In this document: piece after piece, positions 9,047 to 19,316 of the stretch
How positions within the stretch are numbered: the stretch's first letter is position 1
How the letters are laid out: the number at the start of each line of letters is the position of its first letter
NCBI GenBank assembly: GCA_902573565.1
Contig: CACGKI010000011.1
Location: 1 to 47,506 of the forward strand
Direction of reading: 5' to 3'
Length of the DNA: 47,506 nt
Source: an uncultured Prochlorococcus sp.
GTDB taxonomy: Bacteria > Cyanobacteriota > Cyanobacteriia > PCC-6307 > Cyanobiaceae
Made by a program: the position numbers and the translations under genes
Notes under the pieces: generated by a model
Told to the model about the DNA's origin: nothing
The model's database searches: none
Seen by the model: the letters and a program-made list of their open reading frames with translations, nothing else

Positions 9047-10159
9047 ATGGATTTGCTAAAAAGTCCTCTTTATTCAAAATATTTTGAATCCAATGCAAAA
9101 TTAGTGGATTTTGCAGGTTGGGAAATGCCCATATCGTTTTCAGGATTAATAAAAGAGCATGAATCAGTTAGATCTTCAGCAGGTTTATTTGATATTTCTC
9201 ACATGGGTGTGATATCTGTTAAGGGAATCAATCCAAAGGATTATATTCAAAAACTTTTTCCTACTAATTTATACTCCTTTTCTGAAGGTCAGGGGCTTTA
9301 TTCAGTAATGCTCAATGATAAAGGAGGAATAATAGATGACTTAATAATTTATGACCTTGGTATACAAGAAAACGATATATCAGAATTATTGTTAATAGTT
9401 AATGCAAGTAGATATGAAAAAGATTTTCAGTGGATAAAAAATAATTTAAATAAATATGAAATTTCGATAACAAACTTTAAAAAAGACAAAGTACTTTTAG
9501 CACTGCAGGGAAAAAACTCATTCGATTTATTTGAAGAATGGCTTGACTCTTCGATCTCACATATCCCGAACTTTGGATGCGAATATAAAATTTTTGAACA
9601 TATTTCGCCTAAAGAAAAAATTTTCTTTTCAAAGACAGGATATACAGGGGAAAATGGCCTAGAAATACTTTTATCTAAAAAAGCAGCAATTAATTTATGG
9701 GATTTCTCAATTTCCAAAGATATTGCACCTTGTGGTTTAGGAGCTAGAGATACTCTTAGACTTGAAGCAGGCATGCATCTTTATGGTCAAGACATAAATG
9801 AAGAAACTTCTCCATATGAAGCAGGTTTAGGTTGGCTAGTACATCTAGAAAATAATCACGAATTCTTTGGAAGAAGATTTCTTGAAGAGCAGTCAAGATT
9901 AGGTATTCAAAAAAAGTTAGTTGGTCTCTCTATAGAGGGTAAAGCAATAGGAAGAAAAGGTTGCGCAGTTCTTAAAGGTGAAGAAAATATTGGGCGTATC
10001 ACAAGCGGCAGTTGGTCTCCAACTAAACAACAAGCTATAGCTTTTGCATACATCAATGCTTCGCATGCCTTAATAAATAATGAAGTTCAAATATTAATAA
10101 GAGGCAAAAAATTCAAAGGTGTTATAACAAAAAGAGCGTTTTATAAAAAAAATTATTAA
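9047..10159 (+). CDS. gcvT: Aminomethyltransferase (glycine cleavage system T protein)
   Basis: 370 residues. T protein takes the aminomethyl group from the H protein, releases ammonia and forms 5,10-methylene-tetrahydrofolate. Family motifs run the length of the gene: [10 protein letters not shown] near residue 24, GLFDISHMG near 46, [16 protein letters not shown] near 233-250, and [10 protein letters not shown] near 197. In a phototroph this serves the photorespiratory glycine pathway. The other gcv genes are not in this window. The gap from speB is only 50 bases and contains no riboswitch-like structure. Confidence 0.96.
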   Translation: MDLLKSPLYSKYFESNAKLVDFAGWEMPISFSGLIKEHESVRSSAGLFDISHMGVISVKGINPKDYIQKLFPTNLYSFSEGQGLYSVMLNDKGGIIDDLIIYDLGIQENDISELLLIVNASRYEKDFQWIKNNLNKYEISITNFKKDKVLLALQGKNSFDLFEEWLDSSISHIPNFGCEYKIFEHISPKEKIFFSKTGYTGENGLEILLSKKAAINLWDFSISKDIAPCGLGARDTLRLEAGMHLYGQDINEETSPYEAGLGWLVHLENNHEFFGRRFLEEQSRLGIQKKLVGLSIEGKAIGRKGCAVLKGEENIGRITSGSWSPTKQQAIAFAYINASHALINNEVQILIRGKKFKGVITKRAFYKKNY

Positions 10160-10214
10160 CTAAATTTACCCTTAAAGAATTATTATAAGTTATTGATAAA
10201 TAAATCATACTTAG

Positions 10215-12011
10215 ATGAGAAACAAAATTTGCGAAGAACTCAATAATACAGATATTGGTAAATTAGTTAATTTATGCGGATGGGTAGATAGAAGAAGAGA
10301 TCATGGTGGTGTAATTTTTATTGATTTAAGAGACCATAGTGGATTCCTACAAATAACAATTAACCCCGATGATGGTGCAGATCTATTTAAACAGGCAGAA
10401 ACTCTAAGGAATGAGACAGTAATAATGGTTAGCGGAATTATTAATGAAAGGCCCAAAGATTCCATAAATGCAAATTTAAGTACAGGAAAGTTGGAGCTTA
10501 AGGTTAAAGATTTGCAAATTCTCAACCAAATTAAAAAAACCTTACCTTTTCCAGTGTCTATTCATGATTATGAAAATACAAAAGAAGAACTCAGATTAAA
10601 ATATAGATACCTTGATTTAAGAAGGGGAAAATTAATAGAAAATTTAAAAACAAGACATAATATTATTAAAGTTGCTAGAGAATTTCTTGATAATTTTGGA
10701 TTTACAGAAGTAGAGACCCCATTACTTACAAAGTCAACTCCAGAAGGCGCTCGCGATTTTCTTGTTCCTGCACGTCTTTCAAATGGAGAATTTTTTGCTT
10801 TACCTCAATCCCCACAACTATTTAAACAACTTTTAATGGTTGGAGGCCTGGACAAGTATTATCAAATAGCAAAATGTTTCCGTGATGAAGACTTAAGGGC
10901 AGATAGACAGCCAGAGTTTACTCAATTAGATATTGAGATGAGCTTTATTAGTGAAGAAGAAATAATTGCTTTTAATGAAAGTCTCATAAAAAAAATATGG
11001 AAAGAAGTGTTAAATATTAATTTTAATAATGCTTTTCCAAGAATGTCATGGCAAGCAGCAATGGATAATTACGGCACTGATAGGCCAGATACTAGATATC
11101 AAATGTTATTAAAAGATTTAGGAGGAGTATTAGGTGATATTGGATTTAATATTTTCACCAAGGCAATTAAGTCTGGAGGTTATATAAAATCAATAACAGT
11201 CAAAGGAGGTAATTCAAGTATTAGCAACGTAAGGATTAAACCAGGAGGTGACATCTTCCAAGTAGCTCAAGATGCTGGAGCTGGTGGTTTGGCCTTTATA
11301 AGGGTCAAAGGAGATGAGCTTGAGACTATTGGGGCAATTAAAAATAATTTAAGTGAAGATCATATAGCTGATATTTTAAAAATCACAGAAGCAAAAGATG
11401 GAGACTTAATCCTCTTAGGAGCTGGAGATAAACAAATTGTCAATCAGTCATTAGATAGGGTTAGACAATATATCGCAAAAGACTTAAATCTAATTGATAA
11501 AAGTAAATGGAATTTCCTATGGGTAACTGACTTCCCGATGTTTGAGAGAAATGAAGAGGAAAATAGATATGAAGCTTTACATCATCCTTTTTGTTCTCCA
11601 AAAAATATAAAATCTAAAGATTCTGAAAACTTGAAAAAAGAAATTGAGAGCTCTACAGCAAATGCTTATGACTTAGTTCTTAATGGATTGGAGTTAGGAG
11701 GTGGCTCTTTACGTATTCATGAAGCGAACTTACAAAGAGAGGTTTTGAAAACGGTAGGACTTACTGATAAAGAGATTGATGAAAAATTTGGATTTTTAAT
11801 AGAAGCACTAGAAATGGGTGCTCCTCCTCATGGTGGAATAGCGTTTGGACTAGATCGTATTACCATGCTGATCATTGGTGCAGATTCAATCAGAGAAACC
11901 ATTGCTTTTCCAAAAAATCAACAAGCAAAATGTCTTCTCACAAATGCACCTTCAAATGTCTCTGAATCACAATTAAAAGAATTAGATATTGAAATAACAA
12001 TTGATGAATAA
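10215..12011 (+). CDS. aspS: Aspartate--tRNA ligase
   Basis: 598 residues, the typical bacterial AspRS length with the inserted GAD domain. The N-terminal OB-fold anticodon-binding domain (about 1-105) includes [11 protein letters not shown]. Class II motif 2 [19 protein letters not shown] is near residue 225. Motif 3 [12 protein letters not shown] is near 543-554. It charges tRNA-Asp. Whether it also charges tRNA-Asn (a non-discriminating enzyme used with GatCAB) cannot be decided here. It follows gcvT by 55 bases on the same strand. Confidence 0.97.
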   Translation: MRNKICEELNNTDIGKLVNLCGWVDRRRDHGGVIFIDLRDHSGFLQITINPDDGADLFKQAETLRNETVIMVSGIINERPKDSINANLSTGKLELKVKDLQILNQIKKTLPFPVSIHDYENTKEELRLKYRYLDLRRGKLIENLKTRHNIIKVAREFLDNFGFTEVETPLLTKSTPEGARDFLVPARLSNGEFFALPQSPQLFKQLLMVGGLDKYYQIAKCFRDEDLRADRQPEFTQLDIEMSFISEEEIIAFNESLIKKIWKEVLNINFNNAFPRMSWQAAMDNYGTDRPDTRYQMLLKDLGGVLGDIGFNIFTKAIKSGGYIKSITVKGGNSSISNVRIKPGGDIFQVAQDAGAGGLAFIRVKGDELETIGAIKNNLSEDHIADILKITEAKDGDLILLGAGDKQIVNQSLDRVRQYIAKDLNLIDKSKWNFLWVTDFPMFERNEEENRYEALHHPFCSPKNIKSKDSENLKKEIESSTANAYDLVLNGLELGGGSLRIHEANLQREVLKTVGLTDKEIDEKFGFLIEALEMGAPPHGGIAFGLDRITMLIIGADSIRETIAFPKNQQAKCLLTNAPSNVSESQLKELDIEITIDE

Positions 12012-12056
12012 GAATATATATGGATGTTCTAAAAGTTTTTTGTTTAAATAAAATAT

Positions 12057-12077
12057 AAGGAGGCTGTGCTTAATTAA
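12057..12077 (+). promoter_or_regulatory. Orphan Shine-Dalgarno plus 3-codon mini-ORF ahead of pyrG
   Basis: AAGGAGG at 12057-12063 is the strongest ribosome-binding sequence in this neighbourhood, yet the pyrG ATG is 23 bases beyond it. A GTG at 12066-12068 follows it with only 2 bases between, then CTT, AAT and TAA. This mini-frame is in register with pyrG. It may be a leader that controls pyrG translation, or the remnant of a longer N-terminus. The motif is seen directly; its function is inferred. Confidence 0.35.
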
Positions 12078-12086
12078 AAATATTTA

Positions 12087-13697
12087 ATGTCAAAATTTGT
12101 ATTTGTCACCGGAGGAGTAGTTTCTAGCATTGGTAAAGGAATTGTAGCTGCAAGCTTAGGAAGATTATTAAAGTCTAGAGGATATAGTGTTTCAATATTA
12201 AAACTAGATCCATATCTAAATGTTGATCCAGGAACAATGAGCCCTTTCCAACATGGAGAGGTATTTGTAACTGAAGATGGGGCTGAAACCGATCTAGATT
12301 TAGGTCACTATGAAAGATTTACTGATACTGCAATGACTAGGTTAAATAGTGTGACTACGGGATCTATCTATCAAGCAGTTATCAATAAAGAAAGAAGAGG
12401 TAGTTATGACGGTGGAACTGTACAAGTAATCCCTCACATAACGGGAGAAATAAGAGAAAGAATTCATAGAGTAGCCGCCAACAGTAATGCAGATATTATT
12501 ATTACTGAAATTGGTGGAACAGTTGGTGATATTGAATCTCTGCCTTTTTTAGAGGCAATAAGAGAATTCAAAAATGATGTCAATAGGAACGATGTTGCAT
12601 ACATACACGTAACATTACTTCCTTACATCAAAACCTCTGGCGAAATAAAAACTAAACCAACACAACATTCAGTGAAAGAATTAAGATCAATTGGAATTCA
12701 GCCAGATTTACTTGTATGCCGAAGTGATAAATCTATCAATGAAGCTCTTAAAAAGAAGCTTAGTGGTTTTTGCGGTGTCAGTATCAACTCTGTAATTGAA
12801 GCTTTAGACGCAGACAGTATTTATTCAGTACCTCTTTCTTTAAAAAAAGAAGGTTTATGCAAAGAAACCTTGAAGTATTTAGACCTTGAAGATAAAAAAT
12901 GTGATTTGGAAAATTGGGAGCAACTAATACACAACCTAAGAAATCCTGGAGCTCCAATAAAAGTTGCTTTAGTAGGTAAATACATCGAACTTGGAGATGC
13001 ATATTTATCCGTTGTTGAGGCTTTAAGACATGCATGCATTGAACAAAAGGCTTTATTAGATTTAAATTGGGTAAGTGCTGAAATGATAGAAAAAAATTCA
13101 GCAGAAACTTACTTAAATGAAGTTGATGCAATTGTCGTACCCGGGGGATTTGGCAATAGAGGAGTAAATGGAAAAATTTCGGCTATAAAATTCGCAAGAG
13201 AAAATAAAATTCCATTTTTAGGTTTGTGCCTTGGTATGCAATGTGCAGTTATAGAATGGGCAAGAAATGTAGCTAATCTTCCAGATGCTTCTAGTTCAGA
13301 ACTAGACCCAGACACTCCCAACCCAGTGATACATTTATTACCAGAACAAGAAGATGTAGTTGATTTAGGTGGGACAATGAGACTTGGAGTTTATCCATGT
13401 AGATTGACAAAAAATACAACTGGAAAAAACTTATATGATGAGGATGTTATTTATGAGAGGCATCGACATAGATACGAATTTAATAATTACTACAAACAAA
13501 GTTTTTTAGATTCTGGATATAAAATTAGTGGTACATCACCAGATGGCAGATTAGTTGAGTTAATTGAGTTAGAAAATCATCCATACTTCTTAGCATGTCA
13601 ATATCATCCTGAGTTTTTATCACGACCTGGCAAACCTCATCCTTTATTTAAAGGTTTAATACAAGCCTCTCAAAATAAGTTAACTCAATCAAATTAA
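12087..13697 (+). CDS. pyrG: CTP synthase
   Basis: 536 residues. It aminates UTP to CTP with glutamine. The N-terminal amidoligase domain (about 1-270) starts with [14 protein letters not shown] and holds [18 protein letters not shown]. The C-terminal class I glutaminase has the nucleophile C381 in GLCLGMQ, and H507 and E509 in YHPEF. A perfect AAGGAGG lies at 12057-12063 but is 23 bases from the ATG, too far to serve it. It is followed by GTG CTT AAT TAA in frame with pyrG. Downstream queE begins 18 bases after the stop. Confidence 0.98.
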   Translation: MSKFVFVTGGVVSSIGKGIVAASLGRLLKSRGYSVSILKLDPYLNVDPGTMSPFQHGEVFVTEDGAETDLDLGHYERFTDTAMTRLNSVTTGSIYQAVINKERRGSYDGGTVQVIPHITGEIRERIHRVAANSNADIIITEIGGTVGDIESLPFLEAIREFKNDVNRNDVAYIHVTLLPYIKTSGEIKTKPTQHSVKELRSIGIQPDLLVCRSDKSINEALKKKLSGFCGVSINSVIEALDADSIYSVPLSLKKEGLCKETLKYLDLEDKKCDLENWEQLIHNLRNPGAPIKVALVGKYIELGDAYLSVVEALRHACIEQKALLDLNWVSAEMIEKNSAETYLNEVDAIVVPGGFGNRGVNGKISAIKFARENKIPFLGLCLGMQCAVIEWARNVANLPDASSSELDPDTPNPVIHLLPEQEDVVDLGGTMRLGVYPCRLTKNTTGKNLYDEDVIYERHRHRYEFNNYYKQSFLDSGYKISGTSPDGRLVELIELENHPYFLACQYHPEFLSRPGKPHPLFKGLIQASQNKLTQSN

Positions 13698-13715
13698 TAT
13701 TCTTTATTTTTTTGA

Positions 13716-14393
13716 ATGAAAATGACAAATTTTTTACCCTTAGTCGAACAATTTCATTCATTACAAGGTGAAGGTTATCACGCTGGAAAAAGTGCTTTTT
13801 TTGTAAGATTAGCCGGATGTAAAGTTGGATGTTCGTGGTGCGATACGAAGAATTCGTGGGACGAGAAAAAGCACCCCTCTATATCAATTGAAACAATAAT
13901 AGATCGTATAAAAATTGCCCGAGAAGAAGGAGCATCTTTTTGCGTTATTACAGGTGGAGAACCTTTACAACATAACTTGGATAATTTTTGCAAAGCCATA
14001 AAAAAAATGACGATGGGGGAAGAACAAAAGCCAATGAAGATTCATATTGAGACAAGTGGAGTTCATTCGATATCAGGAAGCTATGACTGGATTACTTTAT
14101 CTCCTAAAAGACACTCACCTCCAAAAAATTATTTTTTAAAAAACTGTAATGAAATCAAAATAATCATCAATGAAATAGAAGATATTGAATTTGCTATTCA
14201 AATAAAAAAAGAAACTTTAAAACAATATCAACTCTCTAAAAGCAAAGATGGCTTAAAAAAAGAAGATAAAATTTTTTATTTACAGCCAGCATGGAACAAT
14301 GCGAATGGTTTTTCTCTTGCTATTGATTTTGTAAAAAATAACCCAGATTGGAAATTGAGCCTTCAAACTCACAAATACTTAAAAATTAATTGA
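13716..14393 (+). CDS. queE: 7-carboxy-7-deazaguanine synthase (radical SAM)
   Basis: 225 residues; an ATG at 13722 is an alternative start. QueE converts 6-carboxy-tetrahydropterin to 7-carboxy-7-deazaguanine in the queuosine/preQ0 pathway. The radical-SAM cluster cysteines are C35, C39 and C42 (CKVGCSWC, CxxxCxxC), preceded by QGEGYHAG. TGGEPLQH matches the SAM-binding GGE motif. It is the first gene of the run queE-queC-pabB-pabC, with queC 6 bases downstream. Confidence 0.95.
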   Translation: MKMTNFLPLVEQFHSLQGEGYHAGKSAFFVRLAGCKVGCSWCDTKNSWDEKKHPSISIETIIDRIKIAREEGASFCVITGGEPLQHNLDNFCKAIKKMTMGEEQKPMKIHIETSGVHSISGSYDWITLSPKRHSPPKNYFLKNCNEIKIIINEIEDIEFAIQIKKETLKQYQLSKSKDGLKKEDKIFYLQPAWNNANGFSLAIDFVKNNPDWKLSLQTHKYLKIN

Positions 14394-14399
14394 AATCAT

Positions 14400-15074
14400 A
14401 TGACTTTTAAAAATAAATCAATAGTAGTTTTATTATCTGGAGGTTTAGATTCTTCTACAGTTACTGGTATCGCAAAAAAATCCAAAGCTAAAATTTTTGG
14501 CCTTTCATTTGACTATGGTCAACGTCATAAAAAAGAATTAAATTCTGCATCGATAATTGCCAAACACTTTGATATCGAAGAATTTAAAATCATTAAGCTT
14601 GACTTATCTTTATGGGGAGGCTCGTCATTAACTGATACTCAAAAAAATATTCCGATAGAAGGAGTACAAACTAATAAAATTCCTAATACTTATGTTCCTG
14701 GGAGAAATACAATATTTATTTCCGTTGCACTAAGTTATGCCGAAGCAATAGATGCTGATTTTATAGGATTAGGAGTTAATGCACTGGATTATTCTGGTTA
14801 TCCAGATTGCAGACCTGACTACATTAGAAAATTTCAAGAATTAGCAGATTTAGCCAATAAAAGAGGAAGAGAAAATAACCCAATAAAACTTTGGACACCA
14901 CTATTAGATTTAAATAAAGAGGAAATTATTAAATTAGCTTTTGATAATAATGTCCCTTTAGATAAAACATGGAGTTGTTATTCAGGAAATTCAAAACCGT
15001 GCGGTAGGTGTGATAGCTGCAGAATTAGAAATGCCGCTTACGAAAAATGGCTAAATAACAATAATAAAAAATGA
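14400..15074 (+). CDS. queC: 7-cyano-7-deazaguanine synthase
   Basis: 224 residues. QueC uses ATP and ammonia to turn 7-carboxy-7-deazaguanine into preQ0. The PP-loop SGGLDSS is at residues 13-19. Four zinc-binding cysteines (193, 201, 204, 207) lie in CYSGNSKPCGRCDSC. FDYGQRHKKEL and YVPGRNT are further family motifs. It lies directly after queE and overlaps the pabB start by 4 bases, so the genes are translationally coupled. Confidence 0.97.
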   Translation: MTFKNKSIVVLLSGGLDSSTVTGIAKKSKAKIFGLSFDYGQRHKKELNSASIIAKHFDIEEFKIIKLDLSLWGGSSLTDTQKNIPIEGVQTNKIPNTYVPGRNTIFISVALSYAEAIDADFIGLGVNALDYSGYPDCRPDYIRKFQELADLANKRGRENNPIKLWTPLLDLNKEEIIKLAFDNNVPLDKTWSCYSGNSKPCGRCDSCRIRNAAYEKWLNNNNKK

Positions 15075-16390
15075 AAATAAAAAAATTAATTCTAGAAAAA
15101 TGGATAGATCCAGCGCTAATTACGCATCATCTAACAAAAAAATTCGGAGATAAAGGATTAGCATGGCTAGACAGTGATGGTAAAGAAAATGGGGAATGGT
15201 CAATAATAGGAATTAAACCTAAAAAAACACTGCAATCTAGAGATATCAATAATTTAGACAAAACTAATAATCCCTTTAACAATTTAAAAAATATTGAAAA
15301 AGGATTTTGGATCGGATGGTTAAGTTATGAAGCTGGAGTTTACATAGAACCTAAAAACCCATGGCGACAATCTGATATGGCAACTTTATGGATTGCATCA
15401 TATGATCCAATCATTAAATGTAATCTAATAAAAAAAGAAATAATTATCGAAGGAACAAAATCATCTGAACTGATGAATTATAAAAAAATAATCAACAATA
15501 TAAAAACTATTGAAGAAGAAAATATTATCAAAACAAATTTGAATTTTGATTTTTCAAAAATTAATTTGGACGAAATGGCTGAAAAATTTCAGAAAAACAT
15601 TTTAAAATTGAAGAAATTAATTTCCCTAGGAGATTTATTTCAAGCAAACCTAACAACTAAATGCGAAATTGAATCTTCAAAAAACTATAATCCTCTAGAT
15701 ATTTATTTGAAAATAAGAAGGAAATTAAGAGCTCCCTTTGGAGGAATAATAATAAATAATAATGATAATTATAAAGAGGCGGTATTATCTACCTCGCCAG
15801 AAAGATTTATAAAAATAGATAGTAAAAATTTTGTAGAATCAAGACCTATCAAAGGAACTAGATCCAGAGATAAAGATTTAAATCGAGACGCACTTAATGC
15901 TATCGATTTAATAACTAACGAAAAAGATAGAGCCGAAAATATTATGATTGTTGACCTAATAAGAAATGATTTAAGTAAAGTTTGCGAAACAGGAAGTATT
16001 ATGGTGCCAGAAATATTAAAACTTGAAAGTTTCTTAAAAGTTCATCATCTAACTTCAGTAATCAGAGGCAAATTAAAAAAAGACAAGAACTGGATTGATT
16101 TACTAAAAGCTTGTTGGCCTGGTGGCTCCATAACTGGAGCACCTAAATTAAGATCATGCCAGAGACTTTTTGAATTAGAAGAATGTGAACGCGGACCATA
16201 CTGTGGCTCATTTTTGAAGCTTGACTGGAATGGAGAGTTTGACAGCAATATACTAATAAGATCATTTTTAGTTAAAGGCAAAAAAATCAATATATATGCT
16301 GGTTGCGGAATAGTTATAGACTCAAACCCTGCAGAGGAAACTGATGAACTAAAGTGGAAACTTTTACCGTTGATTGATTCACTAAAATGA
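15071..16390 (+). CDS. pabB: Aminodeoxychorismate synthase component I
   Basis: 439 residues. It makes 4-amino-4-deoxychorismate from chorismate for folate synthesis, using ammonia from a PabA/TrpG-type glutaminase that is not in this window. The chorismate-binding domain is clear: TSPERF, PIKGTRSR, IMIVDLIRNDLS, LTSVIRG and GGSITGAPK. The lysine at 261 in PIKGT favours PabB, because anthranilate synthase TrpE has alanine there. The adjacent pabC (4-base overlap) supports this strongly. Confidence 0.93.
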   Translation: MKIKKLILEKWIDPALITHHLTKKFGDKGLAWLDSDGKENGEWSIIGIKPKKTLQSRDINNLDKTNNPFNNLKNIEKGFWIGWLSYEAGVYIEPKNPWRQSDMATLWIASYDPIIKCNLIKKEIIIEGTKSSELMNYKKIINNIKTIEEENIIKTNLNFDFSKINLDEMAEKFQKNILKLKKLISLGDLFQANLTTKCEIESSKNYNPLDIYLKIRRKLRAPFGGIIINNNDNYKEAVLSTSPERFIKIDSKNFVESRPIKGTRSRDKDLNRDALNAIDLITNEKDRAENIMIVDLIRNDLSKVCETGSIMVPEILKLESFLKVHHLTSVIRGKLKKDKNWIDLLKACWPGGSITGAPKLRSCQRLFELEECERGPYCGSFLKLDWNGEFDSNILIRSFLVKGKKINIYAGCGIVIDSNPAEETDELKWKLLPLIDSLK

Positions 16391-17214
16391 TTGAAACATT
16401 GGGCTGGCACAAGGATCAATGGTTGGATATTGATAGAATATTTATTTCAGCTAATAATAGAGGATTAAAATTTGCTGATGGTATATTTGAAACCATTTTG
16501 ATCAAAGGAAACAAACCAATTCTTTTTGATGAACATCTGAAAAGATTAGAAAAAAGTAGTAAGATTTTAAAAATTAATCTCAAAATAAATAAATTAACTT
16601 TAAGACAAATTATTAATGAAGGAATTAAAAAGTTATCGCTTAAAAATGATCAATTTGCTTCAGTAAGAATAAACTATTGTCGAGGAACTAATGAAGGTCG
16701 AAAACTAACAATTGATAGCACTTCAAAGACAAAAGATTTGGATAATTTATGGCTTGAGTTCTATAAAATCAAACCAAATTTTAATCCGATAAGCGTTTGC
16801 ATTAGTAAAACGGAAAAAATAAATGAATTCAGTCTTATAAGTAAATGCAAAACATTTTCATATAATCAGGCAATACAAGTTTTGTCAGAAGCTAATGAAA
16901 AGTCATTTGATGATTCTATCCTTTTAAATACGTCAGGTGAACTTTGTTGTGGAAGTACATTTAATCTTCTAATTAAAAGAAATAATCAATGGATAACTCC
17001 TAGAAAAGAGAGCGGCTGTTTAGAAGGGATTATGGTTTCTGAAGCTTTAAAATTGAAAATTGTAAAAGAAGAATTAATTCCTCCAGAATTTCAAAATGAT
17101 GACATAATAGTTGCAATTAATAGCTTATCTTGCAGACAAATTAATCAAGTTAATGATTTAAAGCTTAAACCTAAATTCGATCCAATTTACTTTTGGGATT
17201 TATTATATAGTTGA
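16387..17214 (+). CDS. pabC: Aminodeoxychorismate lyase (class IV aminotransferase fold)
   Basis: 275 residues. It is expected to split aminodeoxychorismate to p-aminobenzoate and pyruvate with PLP. NNRGLKFADGIFETI at the N-terminus matches fold-type IV enzymes, and KCKTFSYNQAIQ carries the probable PLP lysine. DDSILLNTSGEL and CCGSTFNL follow at the usual spacing. Branched-chain or D-amino-acid aminotransferases share the fold, but coupling to pabB (4-base overlap) makes PabC the best call. Its last 28 bases overlap the end of the convergent cobA gene. Confidence 0.88.
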   Translation: MIETLGWHKDQWLDIDRIFISANNRGLKFADGIFETILIKGNKPILFDEHLKRLEKSSKILKINLKINKLTLRQIINEGIKKLSLKNDQFASVRINYCRGTNEGRKLTIDSTSKTKDLDNLWLEFYKIKPNFNPISVCISKTEKINEFSLISKCKTFSYNQAIQVLSEANEKSFDDSILLNTSGELCCGSTFNLLIKRNNQWITPRKESGCLEGIMVSEALKLKIVKEELIPPEFQNDDIIVAINSLSCRQINQVNDLKLKPKFDPIYFWDLLYS

Positions 17215-18002
17215 ACTTTATTAATATCTGGTAAATAGACATCAGATACTTTAGTTATATTGTTATTAACCTTAAATTCAACAATTTTTCCAATAATGAT
17301 AATTGATGGAGCTATAAATTCTTTATCTTTGATTTTATCTGGAAGATTATCTAATTTCTCTATAAAACATTTTTGATTTTTTAAAGTAGCTTCTTGAATA
17401 ACAGCGCATTTAGTACTCCTATCTAAACCACCGAGAATTAATTCTTCCACAATAAATTCAATATTTTTTATACCCATAAAAATTACTAAGCTATCTGATG
17501 ATTTAGCTAAATCTCTCCAATTCACTGTCTTTTTTTCCTTATCTACACGCTCATGTCCAGTGACAAAAGTTACGGAACTCGCAGCATCTCTATGGGTTAG
17601 TGGAATACCAAAATATGTGGGGGCAGCTATCCCAGAAGTAATACCAGGAACAATTTCAACTGAAATACCATTTTTTTCTAAAATCGATACCTCTTCACCA
17701 CCTCTAGAAAAAATGAATGGATCTCCCCCTTTAAGCCTTACAACATTTTTGCCTTCTTTTGCTAATTTCAAAATAAGATCATTAGTTTCAGCCTGAGGTA
17801 CAGAACACTTCCCAGCTCTTTTGCCTACATGGAAAATTTCTGTATTTTTTCCTGCCTCTTTTGTAATTTCATCCGGGATTAAAGCATCATGAACTAATGC
17901 ATCACAATTTTTTATTAGTCGTAAAGCTTTAAGAGTCAAAAGCTCAGGGTCACCAGGACCTGCTCCAACTAAATAAACAATGCCAGGCACAATAATCTCC
18001 AT
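17187..18002 (-). CDS. cobA: Uroporphyrinogen-III C-methyltransferase
   Basis: 271 residues from the ATG at 18002; a TTG at 18008 is less likely. It adds two methyl groups from S-adenosylmethionine to uroporphyrinogen III, giving precorrin-2 for siroheme and cobalamin. The N-terminal VGAGPGDPELLTLKAL, the central RLKGGDPFIFSRGGEE and the later GIPLTHRDAASSVTFVTGHE are all SUMT signatures. No CysG-type dehydrogenase/ferrochelatase domain is fused. It is divergent from the MFS gene with only a 30-base gap, and convergent with pabC. Confidence 0.95.
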   Translation of the reverse strand: MEIIVPGIVYLVGAGPGDPELLTLKALRLIKNCDALVHDALIPDEITKEAGKNTEIFHVGKRAGKCSVPQAETNDLILKLAKEGKNVVRLKGGDPFIFSRGGEEVSILEKNGISVEIVPGITSGIAAPTYFGIPLTHRDAASSVTFVTGHERVDKEKKTVNWRDLAKSSDSLVIFMGIKNIEFIVEELILGGLDRSTKCAVIQEATLKNQKCFIEKLDNLPDKIKDKEFIAPSIIIIGKIVEFKVNNNITKVSDVYLPDINKVQLYNKSQK

Positions 18003-18032
18003 TAACAAGTATGGTAGTAAAAGTAAATCGCA

Positions 18033-19316
18033 ATGAAGGTAAATATTGTGAAAGAAAGTTTATTAAAACCAAATAAAAAATTTACTCTCCTTAGTGCGTT
18101 TATAACTCTTCTAAATGATCGTTTAAGTGAAAGTATACTGTTACCCATATTACCCTCTTTTGTTTTACTTTTTGACTCTAAAGCAAGTACATATGGTTTA
18201 TTATCATGCACTTACCAATTAGCTCAATTTACAGCTTCTCCCTTTATAGGACTCATGAGTGATAGATATGGAAGAAGACCTGTCACTCTTTTTTGTATTA
18301 CTGGTTCAGTAATAGGAATATCAATATTATCTTTTACAGTTCTTTTTAATTGGTCAAATTCGATAGCCACTATCCCGTTATTTTTATTATTTTTAGCGAG
18401 ACTTATTGACGGTTTAAGTGGGGGGACTGCAGCTACTGCAACAACAATTCTTGCAGATATTTCAAGCCCTGAAAAAAGAGCAAAAACATTTGGTCTTATT
18501 GGTGTAGCTTTTGGTTTAAGTTTTTTCTTAGGTAATATTTTTGTTGTAATTTTTGCAAGAAATACAAATAATAATTTTATTATTCCAGTTTTGATAGCCT
18601 CAATCATTCCAATAATAAATTTTCTCCTTGTATTTTTTTACTTACCAGAAACCAAGCCTAATAGTGAAATAAATAAATCAAAAACTGCTTTTAAAAACCC
18701 TTTAAAAGCTCTATTTACAGTTTTCAAAGAAGAAAAGATTAAAAAATTATCATTAGCTTTTTTTATTTACTTTATTGCTTTTACTGGATTGACTAATATC
18801 CTTATATTTTTCCTCCAAGAATCTTTAAACTGGACAACCAAAGCATCAAGCGGAACTCTTGTTGTAGTAGGAATAATTGCGATTATCGTTCAGGGAGGAT
18901 TAATTGGGCCTCTGGTAAAGCAATTTGGCGAAATGCGATTAACGCTTATCGGATCAGGCTTTATTCTTGTGGCGTGTGCTCTTTTAATAACTGCTCCAAA
19001 AGAAGATGCGACAATTAATATTTACTCAGCTGTTTCATTTTTAGCCGTTGGGGCAGGATTAATTACGCCCACGTTAAGAGCCCTAATATCAAAGAAATTA
19101 GACGTTGATAAACAAGGCTCAATTCTAAGTAACCTTCAGGGTCTGCAGAGTCTTGGAGGGGTTTTAGGCATTGCAATGGCCGGAAGAGTTTATGATAGTT
19201 TTGGTCCTAAATCACCTTTTATAGCTGGTTCCGTTATCTTACTTTTCATGATATACCTTATTGCAGAGGGTAAAAATAATAATTCTTTTAACAAACAAAG
19301 TTCAAAAGTATCTTAA
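18033..19316 (+). CDS. Major facilitator superfamily efflux transporter (TetA/DHA1-like)
   Basis: 427 residues, with about twelve hydrophobic segments. Motif A GLMSDRYGRRPV lies in the loop between helices 2 and 3, and LARLIDGLSGGTAATATTIL resembles helix 4-5 of drug:H+ antiporters. An interior loop (about residues 205-240) is charged. The substrate cannot be read from sequence; multidrug or metabolite efflux is an inference. Its stop codon overlaps the ppk start as TAATG, so the two are probably translated in series. Confidence 0.88.
   Translation: MKVNIVKESLLKPNKKFTLLSAFITLLNDRLSESILLPILPSFVLLFDSKASTYGLLSCTYQLAQFTASPFIGLMSDRYGRRPVTLFCITGSVIGISILSFTVLFNWSNSIATIPLFLLFLARLIDGLSGGTAATATTILADISSPEKRAKTFGLIGVAFGLSFFLGNIFVVIFARNTNNNFIIPVLIASIIPIINFLLVFFYLPETKPNSEINKSKTAFKNPLKALFTVFKEEKIKKLSLAFFIYFIAFTGLTNILIFFLQESLNWTTKASSGTLVVVGIIAIIVQGGLIGPLVKQFGEMRLTLIGSGFILVACALLITAPKEDATINIYSAVSFLAVGAGLITPTLRALISKKLDVDKQGSILSNLQGLQSLGGVLGIAMAGRVYDSFGPKSPFIAGSVILLFMIYLIAEGKNNNSFNKQSSKVS

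Noticed and set aside
18224..18607. 127-residue minus-strand ORF inside the MFS gene
   Set aside because: Antisense to conserved transporter helices; hydrophobicity mirrors the real gene.
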